Origin: Roseiarcus sp050010035
Lineage (GTDB): Bacteria > Pseudomonadota > Alphaproteobacteria > Rhizobiales > Beijerinckiaceae
Assembly: GCA_050010035.1 (NCBI GenBank)
Contig: JBEKLU010000005.1
Coordinates: 1 to 64,000 of the forward strand
Length of the DNA stretch: 64,000 nt
Direction of reading: 5' to 3'
Shown here: positions 35,270 through 42,717 of the stretch, in pieces
Position numbering within the stretch: the first letter of the stretch is position 1
Layout of the letters: each line of letters opens with the position of its first letter
The notes under the pieces: model-generated
Told to the model about the DNA's origin: nothing
Database searches by the model: none
Seen by the model: only the letters and a program-made list of their open reading frames with translations
Program-made: the position numbers and the translations under genes

Positions 35270-36262
35270 ATGACGATCGCCGCCACGGAATGCCTGCTCC
35301 GCATGTACGACGAGCACCACGACCTCGAGGACTACCAGGGCGGCGTGCCGCGCTGGTGCACCGGCTGCGGCGACAACGCCATCCTGGCGGCGGTGCAGCG
35401 GCTTTGCCGCGACGAAAACCTTCGGCCGGAGAAGACGGTGTTCGTCTCGGGCATCGGCTGCTCGAGCCGGTTCCCTCACTACATGGGGACCTACGGGTTC
35501 CACGGGATTCACGGCCGGGCGCTTCCGGTCGCCGAAGGCGTCAAGATGGCGCGGCCGGATCTTACCGTGTTCGTCAACACCGGGGACGGCGACTGCTGCT
35601 CGATCGGCGCCGCCCACTGGATCCATGCGATCCGCTACAACATGAACATGACGGTGATGCTGCACGACAACGAGATCTACGGCCTGACCAAGAAGCAGGC
35701 CTCGCCGACCTCGCCGCGCGGCCTGAAGAGCAACACCACGCCGCACGGCGCCTATCTCGAGGCGTTGCAGCCGCTCGCGGTCACGCTGGGGGTCCAGAAC
35801 GTTTCCTTCGTCGCCCAGGCGGTCGATTGGATTCCCGAGGTGCTCTACGACATCCTTTCGGCGGCCTACCACCACAAGGGCTTCTCGTTCGTCCGCATCG
35901 TCCAGCGCTGCCCCGAATGGCTGCCGAAAATGTTCGACCCCTTCTTGCAGGACCCGCAGAAAATCCTGCTGCTCGGCCACGAGCGCGGCCTCAAGATCAG
36001 TCCCGCCGTCGCCAAGGTCTACAAGAATCAGGAGCAGCACGACCCGAGCAACATCAACCGGGCGCGCGAGATCGCCTCGATCCTCGATCCGATTCCGGTC
36101 GGCATTCTCTATCACAACCCGGACGTCCCCCGCTACGAAGAGCTGCGAAACGCCGGGCAGACGCGCTCGACGGCGAAGATCAAGGCGGGACTCGAAGCCG
36201 AGTTCGACAAGTTCACGGTCTGGCCGCAAGACCCGAGCGAACGGCCGCAGCCGGCGGCTTGA
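35270..36262 (+). CDS. korB: 2-oxoacid:ferredoxin oxidoreductase, beta subunit
   Basis: 330 residues. The thiamine-diphosphate-binding subunit: GDGDCCSIGAAHWIHAIRYN with HDNEIYGLTKKQ supplies the metal/diphosphate site. Cysteines for one [4Fe-4S] cluster are at 30, 33 (RWCTGCGD), 64 (GIGCSSRFP) and near 210 (QRCPEW). It starts 12 bases after korA with GAGAGGGCACG before the ATG. Pairs with KorA in the cytoplasm. Presence in an apparently aerobic proteobacterium points to an oxygen-tolerant type, often used to supply low-potential electrons or in the reductive TCA direction. Confidence 0.92.
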   Translation: MTIAATECLLRMYDEHHDLEDYQGGVPRWCTGCGDNAILAAVQRLCRDENLRPEKTVFVSGIGCSSRFPHYMGTYGFHGIHGRALPVAEGVKMARPDLTVFVNTGDGDCCSIGAAHWIHAIRYNMNMTVMLHDNEIYGLTKKQASPTSPRGLKSNTTPHGAYLEALQPLAVTLGVQNVSFVAQAVDWIPEVLYDILSAAYHHKGFSFVRIVQRCPEWLPKMFDPFLQDPQKILLLGHERGLKISPAVAKVYKNQEQHDPSNINRAREIASILDPIPVGILYHNPDVPRYEELRNAGQTRSTAKIKAGLEAEFDKFTVWPQDPSERPQPAA

Positions 36263-36315
36263 GGCGCGAGGGGCCCGAGGACGAAGCGGCGGCAAGCTAA
36301 CCAGGACGATCGAGC

Positions 36316-38532
36316 ATGCAATCGGAACTTCAAGCGGCTATCGCCTTTCATAGGATCGGGAAGCGGCCGGGCGGCGAGCCCGACACGGCCCAAGCGATCG
36401 ACCTGCGTCCGGCGCTGCTCGCCGAATACCGCGATCTCAGCGCGCTTCGTTACGATTTTCCGCTGGCCCTGGTTCGCAACGCCGAGGGCGCCGCGTCGGT
36501 GCAGTCGCTCAGCGGCCTGATCGACGGCGTCCTGAAGGACGTCGCCGGCGGCGCCGACGGCGAGCGGCTGCGCGCGCACGCCTTCCGCCTCGAACGGGAG
36601 GTCCGCACGCTGGTCGTGGAGGGCGCTTCGCAGTCGTTGTCGGATCTGCTCGACAGCGCCGCAAACCGGTTGGCGACGCAGACGGACGCGGCGCTCGCCG
36701 ACAGCCTGAAGCGCATTCGCGCCGCGCTCAAGGCCGACGGCGACGTCGTCGACTGCGACCGGGCCATGCCGTTCCGCCTCGTCCGCCACCTCTGGAAGAC
36801 GGCGCACGAGGCGAAGGCGCGCGCGTTCCGCAACGAAGTCGACGCGCTCGTCATGAAGCTCTCCGACATCCTCAGGGCCGATTTCGTCCGCTCGGAGGAA
36901 GGGCTGAGCCCGGAAAGGCTCGCGGCCTCGTTCGGAACCTCGCAACGCGGCGGCTTCGACTTCGCCGTTCTGTCGCGAATGCTCGCCGAGACGGCGACGA
37001 ACGCCTCGCTGCCCGAGTCGAGGCGGCGGCGGGTTCGCTGGCTGCTCTCGACGCTCAAGGCGCAGCGCTTCTATCCGGCCGTCGGCGAAGGCGACAAGCG
37101 GCTCGGCGTCGCCGAGCCCTACGCCTTCGTCTTCGACAACTGCGCCGACGCCGTCGCGGCCCATCGCGAGCGGCTGCCGAAAATGACCGAGGTCGCCAAG
37201 GCGATCGCGATGGCCAAGTTGGAGGTCGACGGCACGTACAACGAATCGCGCCACGACGCCTTCTTCGAGGATTTCGGCGTCAACGGCCTCGACCCGGACG
37301 ACGCGGCGCGCTTCCCCGACAGTCTGATCTGCGTGCGCGCGGGGACCAAGGAGGCGGCCGAAAACGATTCGATTCTGCGCGCGCTCGCCGCCGGCCTGCC
37401 GGCCAAGATCGTGGTTCAGACCGACGACCTCGTGGAGCCCTCGCCGCTCGGCGACGGAGCGCCGGCGTTCGGCTTGCGCAGCCGGCAGCTCGTCAGCACG
37501 GCGATCGGCCTGACGACGGTCTGCGTCGTGCAATCGGCGAGCTCCAACCTCTACCAGTTCCGCGACCGTATTCTCGCCGCGATGGCCTACGCCGGGCCGG
37601 CGCTGATCAGCGTGTTTTCCGGCGCCGCCGGAAACGCGGGGCTTCCGCCCTACCTGGCGGCCGCGGCGGCGATGGAGGGGCGGGCGTTTCCCGCGTTGAG
37701 CTACGATCCGGCGGCCGGGCCGGGCTGGGCCTCGCGCTTCTCGCTCGAGGGCAATCCGCAGCCCGATCGCGACTGGCCGGTGCAGAGCCTCGCCTACGAG
37801 GACGAGGCGCACCAGCGCCACAGCGAAGACCTCGCCTTCACGCTCGTCGATTTCGCGGCCTGCGACCGGCGCTTCGCCACGCATTTCGCCAGGGTTCCGC
37901 GCGCGAAATGGAGCGAGAACCTGGCGCCGGTCGCCGAGTTCGCCGCGGCCGAGCCGGACGGCGCGTCGACGACCGTGCCGTGCCTGACGATGGTCGACCG
38001 CGACGACCGGCTGCAGAAAGTGATCGTCGACGACAGGATGATCCGAGAGGCGCGCCGGTGCGTCGCGATGTGGCGCAGCCTGCAGGAACTCGCCGGCATC
38101 CATAATTCGCACGCGGCCAAGCTGCTCGCGCGCGAGCGCGAGGTCTGGGCGGAGGAGCGCCGCCGCGAGGCCGAGTCGCGGGCGGCGCAGCCGGCCGCCC
38201 CTGCCGCGGCGCCCATCGCGGCCCCCGCCGCTCCGGCGGCGGCGCCCGCGGCCGCGCCGATCGAGGCGGCGCCCGAGAAGCGGTCGGACGATCCCTACAT
38301 CGAGACGTCGCGCTGCACCTCCTGCAACGAGTGCACCCAGATCAACGACAAGATGTTCGGCTACGACGCCAACAAGCAGGCGTCGATCGTCAACCCCGAC
38401 GCGGGGACCTATCGCCAGCTCGTCGAGGCGGCCGAAAACTGCCAGGTCTCGATCATCCATCCCGGCAAGCCGCGCAATCCCAACGAACCGGGGCTGGAGG
38501 AGCTGATCGCACGCGCCGAACCGTTCCTGTAA
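36316..38532 (+). CDS. Unusual 2-oxoacid oxidoreductase-associated protein with tethered [4Fe-4S] ferredoxin
   Basis: 738 residues. Residues 1-400 are mostly helical and not recognised (many DxxxR-type charged helices, one CAD and two isolated cysteines). Residues 400-520 (SASSNLYQFRDRILAAMAYAG, GRAFPALSYDP, GWASRFSLEGNPQPDRDWP) look like the end of the pyruvate:ferredoxin oxidoreductase family fold. A 35-residue Ala/Pro arm spans about 622-656. The C-terminal 70 residues are a ferredoxin domain with ligands C667, C670, C673 and C709 (RCTSCNECTQ, ENCQVSII). Fifth gene of the cluster, 53 bases after korB. The protein probably carries electrons between the Kor and Nfn enzymes. Confidence 0.7.
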   Translation: MQSELQAAIAFHRIGKRPGGEPDTAQAIDLRPALLAEYRDLSALRYDFPLALVRNAEGAASVQSLSGLIDGVLKDVAGGADGERLRAHAFRLEREVRTLVVEGASQSLSDLLDSAANRLATQTDAALADSLKRIRAALKADGDVVDCDRAMPFRLVRHLWKTAHEAKARAFRNEVDALVMKLSDILRADFVRSEEGLSPERLAASFGTSQRGGFDFAVLSRMLAETATNASLPESRRRRVRWLLSTLKAQRFYPAVGEGDKRLGVAEPYAFVFDNCADAVAAHRERLPKMTEVAKAIAMAKLEVDGTYNESRHDAFFEDFGVNGLDPDDAARFPDSLICVRAGTKEAAENDSILRALAAGLPAKIVVQTDDLVEPSPLGDGAPAFGLRSRQLVSTAIGLTTVCVVQSASSNLYQFRDRILAAMAYAGPALISVFSGAAGNAGLPPYLAAAAAMEGRAFPALSYDPAAGPGWASRFSLEGNPQPDRDWPVQSLAYEDEAHQRHSEDLAFTLVDFAACDRRFATHFARVPRAKWSENLAPVAEFAAAEPDGASTTVPCLTMVDRDDRLQKVIVDDRMIREARRCVAMWRSLQELAGIHNSHAAKLLAREREVWAEERRREAESRAAQPAAPAAAPIAAPAAPAAAPAAAPIEAAPEKRSDDPYIETSRCTSCNECTQINDKMFGYDANKQASIVNPDAGTYRQLVEAAENCQVSIIHPGKPRNPNEPGLEELIARAEPFL

Positions 38533-38866
38533 GGCGCGCGGCGGGAGCGTAGGCGGCGATCCTCTGTCCGCGCGCCGGCTGCGGTATGCCCACAAGTCAA
38601 AGGCGGGGCGCGCCCACTCGCCTTGCGGCGCGACCCTTCGTCCCAGGGCGAATGCGGAGCGTGCGTCCGCGGGCGCGCGCCTTCATGAGGCGAATCTGTG
38701 CAATGTGCGACGGGAACACGACCTGTGCGCATTCCGTGGCGCAGGCAGGAAAGACTTCGCGGCGCGCGGCTTCGCTTCACGGCGGAAAATACGGATTGCT
38801 CAATGGCAACATCCATGCAAGCTTCGAAAATGTCCCAATCGCGATCGGGGCATTTGGGGGCGAGCG
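38533..38866. other. Intergenic region with a mosaic repeat fragment
   Basis: 38,605-38,735 contains a partial copy of the mosaic repeat (ggcggggcgcgcccac, ccttgcggcgcgac, ccttcatgaggcgaa) and then an imperfect inverted repeat (tgtgcgacgggaacac / gacctgtgcgca) also seen in a related form at 5,771-5,796. No gene seen. Confidence 0.5.
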
Positions 38867-39415
38867 ATGACGCGAATCGATTGGCGTTTCAAAGCGCGTT
38901 CTCACGCGACGGCGATTGCGTTCGCGGCGATTTGCCTCATGGCGGCGCTCGGCATTGGGTCGGCCTGCGCGGCGGACGCGGTCGTCGTCGCCCTGGGAGC
39001 AAGCCAGACCTATGGCAAAGGCGTCGCACGCGGAGAAGACTATCCCGCGCAACTCGAACTCATGTTGCGAGCGAAGGGCCGTCGCGTGACGGTGGTCAAT
39101 GCGGGAGTCAACGGCGACACGACCTACGGCATGCTCTCGCGGCTCGACGGCTCGACGCCTGACGGAACAAGAGTGGTTATCCTGCAGCCGGGCGGCAACG
39201 ACGCTCGTAATGGAATCGCCTCCGAACGAGCCGGGAACGTTGACCAAATTAAGAAACGGCTCGCCGCGCGTGGAATCAAGCTCATCATGCTGGAAAATAG
39301 CTATTTTGGTGGCGTAGAACGCGGACCTGATGGGCAGCACCTGACTGGCGAAGAATACCATGCTCTCGCCGAGCATCTACTGCCGCAAGTGCTAAGGGCG
39401 TTACAAAGTAACTAG
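38867..39415 (+). CDS. Exported SGNH/GDSL-family hydrolase (TesA-like)
   Basis: 182 residues from the ATG at 38867. Signal peptide (ATAIAFAAICLMAALGIGSACA), then the SGNH blocks: ALGASQTYGKGV (block I, with Ala in place of Asp but the nucleophile Ser kept), NAGVNGDTTYGM (block II), QPGGNDARNG (block III, Gly/Asn oxyanion residues), and DGQHLTGEEYHALA (block V, catalytic Asp/His). Acts in the periplasm on an ester or thioester. Base composition is lower than that of the Kor cluster before it, so it may be part of the inserted material. Confidence 0.85.
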   Translation: MTRIDWRFKARSHATAIAFAAICLMAALGIGSACAADAVVVALGASQTYGKGVARGEDYPAQLELMLRAKGRRVTVVNAGVNGDTTYGMLSRLDGSTPDGTRVVILQPGGNDARNGIASERAGNVDQIKKRLAARGIKLIMLENSYFGGVERGPDGQHLTGEEYHALAEHLLPQVLRALQSN

Positions 39416-39661
39416 TTGCCGGCACGCCCAATTGTCACCGCCGTCGCCTTTGGCGGAGCGATCCGCGCGCGCCCCGAGCACGTTGGAGAACTCTGCTGGT
39501 TCGCGTGCCCGATGTCTTGAGCGTCGCCCAGGACTTTTGCAAAGATCTCGCCAACGTCGTGAGAAATCGCGCTATCTGCCGTACGCGGGCTCTCTTGCGC
39601 AGCGAGTTCCTCGTACGCCCGCCACAATTCTCCATGCTCTCAAATCCAAAATGCAAAAGAC

Positions 39662-42496
39662 TCAAGGCGTAAGCGTCCTCGCGACCCGGAAACCCGTCCC
39701 GCCGCTCAGGAACACGGAGGGGTGCCTGCTGCGGGCGGCCGAGCGGATGCCCACAGGGGCGATGTTCCACGCACCGCCGCGGACGACACGGCGAATGCAA
39801 TTTCCGGTGGTCCACGCCGAGCCGTCAACGGGCGCTCCGTTATAGTTGACATGATAGCAATCCTGCACCCACTGCGAGAGGTTGCCTGCCATATCGTAGA
39901 GGCCGAACCTATTGGGATTGAACGATCCGACTGGCGCGGGCTCGCGGTAATCCCAAGCGCTGCCGCACCCGTTACAATTGGCGTTCCCTTTGCCGATATC
40001 GTCGCCCCAGAAATATGCCGTCGCGGCGCCGGCGCGAGCCGCATATTCCCATTCGGCCTCCGTGAGCAGACGGTACGGCTGCCCGGTCATCATGGAGAAC
40101 CACGCCACATATTGCTGGGCATGGTCCCAACTGACGTTGTTTACAGGCTTTGTGCCGCTCGGGAGACTTTGGTCGCCGACGAAACCGCCATCGCCGACGT
40201 TAGGGCACCCGCCTGCCGAGACGCAGGCCTGCCAGTCCGCGAAAGTCACATCGAATTTGGACACGGCGAACGGCTTTGCGATCGTGACTTTGCGCTGCGG
40301 ACCTTCGTCGTCAAAGCGGCCATTCTCAGTCGCGGGCGATCCCATCGTGTATTCGCCCGCCGGCACGACGATCATCTCGGGACAGTCCTTGGCGCACTCA
40401 CGGAAACTGGCCAGCGGCTTCAGCGCACGCTCCGCCTCCGCTGTGAGTACGTAAGGACGAATATTCGCGAGCATGTACGGACGCATGGTCATGAACCAGT
40501 TCATCTGCTCCTTGACGTAGGACTGATTGATCCAGCCGACCAGACCGACGATAATGCCGACGAACAGCGTGTAAATGAGCGCCTGCACGCGCCGCGCCCA
40601 GATCTTTGCCGTCGCCTCCTTATTCCGGCATGCGGCGAGATACTCGCGATCCGTCGGCTCGAGGTTCGCGGCCAGATCGGGCCGCGCGTCGAGCGCCAGC
40701 GCTTCGGCGAGCCGCTGGCCCTGGTGCGCGAGCCAGCCTTCGGCCTTCGCATTGGCCTCCCAGTCCCGCGCGGCGCGCTTGACCCCCTCCAGCGTCGCCA
40801 GCAGCCCAAAGTCCTCTTCCAGCCAGCCCTGCAACAAACCCCATTGCCGCAGCAGCGCCTCGTGCGCCGGCTCGATGGTGACGATGCGGGTCTCCGCGCC
40901 CGCGGCATCCTTCGTCGCTGCGGTGTCGGTCGCCAGCAGCCGCTCCTCGACCAGCAAGTCGATCAACGGCGCCGCCTCTTCCGGAATGTCGGCGCGCCGC
41001 GCGATGTTGCGGCGCGGGCTCTTCGAGTCGGGATCGACGCCGGCGAGCCACGGGATCAGCCCGCGCCGCAGCAGCGCCTCGCGCGCCTTGCGCTCCCTGG
41101 GGACGCGCGGGTCGGCGTCGGCGCGCGCGAAGGCGCGCTCGACCGCGGCGTCGATCGCGCCCTTGAGGCCGCCGAAATCCTCGTAGTTTTGCAGCCGCAG
41201 CGCGCCCGAGCGGCGGTAGTCGAGGAACAATTGTTCCAGCGTGAAGGCGAGCAGGGGCAGCGCGTCGCTGCCGGCGCCCTTGTCGATGTCCTCGAGCAGG
41301 CGCTCGGTCAGTTGCGGCTCGATGGTCAGCGCATTGCCGGCCTCCGCGTAGCGCCGCGCCGGCCCCTCGATCACGTCCTTGAAGGCGCCGCGCGGCATCG
41401 GCAGCAGCGGCAGCGTCGCCTGCCCTAAGCCTTCGAGCGGCTTGGCATGCTCCAACACGTCGTAGGAATCGGAGCGGATGGCGAAGATCGCGATGACGGC
41501 TGGCGCGTCCTCAGCCACGAGATCGCGGATGATCTCCAACAACGCGCCGCCCTCGTCCGCGCCTTCTGGGCGGAACAACTCCTCCGCCTGATCGATCGCC
41601 AGCACGATCGTCGGAGGCTTGGCGCCGTCCGGCGCGCCGGATGCGCCCTTCAAGCTCGCGGCCACGAGTTCGGCGAGCAAGGGCCGCACGCCCGCCGCGC
41701 CCGCCTGGATCTCCGCGCGGATTTCGGCGCGCGTGCGGCTCGGCAGAGCCGCGTCGAGCGCGTGAAGCAAGCCGTTCTCGCCGGTGAGCGCGGCCCGCTC
41801 GGGCCGGATCGCCGGCAGCGCGAGAAAATTGCGCTCGTCGCGCGCGAGGCGCGGCAAGAGCCCCGCGCGCAGGAACGACGACTTGCCGGCGCCCGAGGCG
41901 CCGAGGATCACCAGCAGGCGCGGCGGCGCGGCGGATTTGAGGCCGCGCAGCCGGTCGCCCGCCTCGACGATCGGCGCCTCGCGGCCGAAGAAGATGCCGG
42001 CGTCGACGCCCTCGAGCGGCTTCAGGCCGCGATAGGGCGCGCGCTCGCGATCCGCCTCGGGCGGCCAGGCGAAGAATTTCGGATCGAGCCCAGCTTTCTC
42101 CAGGCCGCGCTTCAGCCGCCTCAGGCCCTCCTTGGAAAAGACGACGTGCTTTTCTTCATGCGAGCCGGGCGCTGAAACGCGCATCAATTGCCCGTCCTGC
42201 CCGCCGGCGAGATCGACGACGACGGCGAACAGCTTCTTATTGAGCGCGCGCGCGAGGGCGTACTCCCTCAGGCACCAGCCCGATGCGAGCCAGTTGCCGG
42301 AGACGAGGAAGACGACCGCTTCGCAGCGCGTCGCCGCCTCGTGCAGCGCCCGCTCCCAGCGCTCGCCCGCCGCGATGCCGCGCTCGGGGTCGAGATCGAG
42401 GAAGACGTCGTCCCAACCCTCGGCCGCCAGCCAATCGCGCAGCGCCACCGCCTCGAAATTGTCGGCGCTGGAATGGCTGAGGAAGATGCTCGACAT
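39662..42496 (-). CDS. TIR-STAND ATPase with membrane helix and C-terminal FGE-type domain
   Basis: 944 residues. TIR domain at 1-125 (FLSHSSADNFEAVALRDWL, then the SGWCLREYALAR motif with the probable catalytic Glu at 78). STAND NTPase at about 155-470: Walker A GASGAGKSS at 199-207, Walker B IVLAIDQAEE at 297-306, arginine-rich ...IFAIRSD. A winged-helix/linker region follows to about 620, one membrane helix at 636-656 (IYTLFVGIIVGLVGWI), and a formylglycine-generating-enzyme-type domain at 705-942. That domain lacks the catalytic cysteines. TIR-STAND proteins act as NAD-cleaving defence sensors in bacteria. Divergent from gltX. Confidence 0.85.
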   Translation of the reverse strand: MSSIFLSHSSADNFEAVALRDWLAAEGWDDVFLDLDPERGIAAGERWERALHEAATRCEAVVFLVSGNWLASGWCLREYALARALNKKLFAVVVDLAGGQDGQLMRVSAPGSHEEKHVVFSKEGLRRLKRGLEKAGLDPKFFAWPPEADRERAPYRGLKPLEGVDAGIFFGREAPIVEAGDRLRGLKSAAPPRLLVILGASGAGKSSFLRAGLLPRLARDERNFLALPAIRPERAALTGENGLLHALDAALPSRTRAEIRAEIQAGAAGVRPLLAELVAASLKGASGAPDGAKPPTIVLAIDQAEELFRPEGADEGGALLEIIRDLVAEDAPAVIAIFAIRSDSYDVLEHAKPLEGLGQATLPLLPMPRGAFKDVIEGPARRYAEAGNALTIEPQLTERLLEDIDKGAGSDALPLLAFTLEQLFLDYRRSGALRLQNYEDFGGLKGAIDAAVERAFARADADPRVPRERKAREALLRRGLIPWLAGVDPDSKSPRRNIARRADIPEEAAPLIDLLVEERLLATDTAATKDAAGAETRIVTIEPAHEALLRQWGLLQGWLEEDFGLLATLEGVKRAARDWEANAKAEGWLAHQGQRLAEALALDARPDLAANLEPTDREYLAACRNKEATAKIWARRVQALIYTLFVGIIVGLVGWINQSYVKEQMNWFMTMRPYMLANIRPYVLTAEAERALKPLASFRECAKDCPEMIVVPAGEYTMGSPATENGRFDDEGPQRKVTIAKPFAVSKFDVTFADWQACVSAGGCPNVGDGGFVGDQSLPSGTKPVNNVSWDHAQQYVAWFSMMTGQPYRLLTEAEWEYAARAGAATAYFWGDDIGKGNANCNGCGSAWDYREPAPVGSFNPNRFGLYDMAGNLSQWVQDCYHVNYNGAPVDGSAWTTGNCIRRVVRGGAWNIAPVGIRSAARSRHPSVFLSGGTGFRVARTLTP

Positions 42497-42717
42497 CGAG
42501 GAAGCCGCCGCTCGCCGGAGGGGTGCTACGAGAAGCTAACGCGGATTGCGCAGAGGCGCCATGGCGCGGCGTCAGAAAGCGCGAATCGTCCGACGACGCC
42601 GCCTCGCGGAATTGAGCCCACCGCCCTTTGTCCCCGCGCCGCGTTTCTGATACAGCGGCGCGCCGGGTCGGCCCGCATGGGCCGCCCTTTCCCTGACAAG
42701 AAGACCGTCGACCGCCT

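Noticed and set aside
33344..36262. Indolepyruvate or pyruvate oxidoreductase instead of the 2-oxoglutarate type
   Set aside because: The fused gamma-alpha subunit with a separate 330-residue beta subunit matches the Kor-type two-subunit arrangement better; the exact substrate is still only inferred.
33119..36295. 1058-residue minus-strand frame opposite korA and korB
   Set aside because: Antisense shadow; no motifs, and the plus strand carries intact 2-oxoacid oxidoreductase genes.
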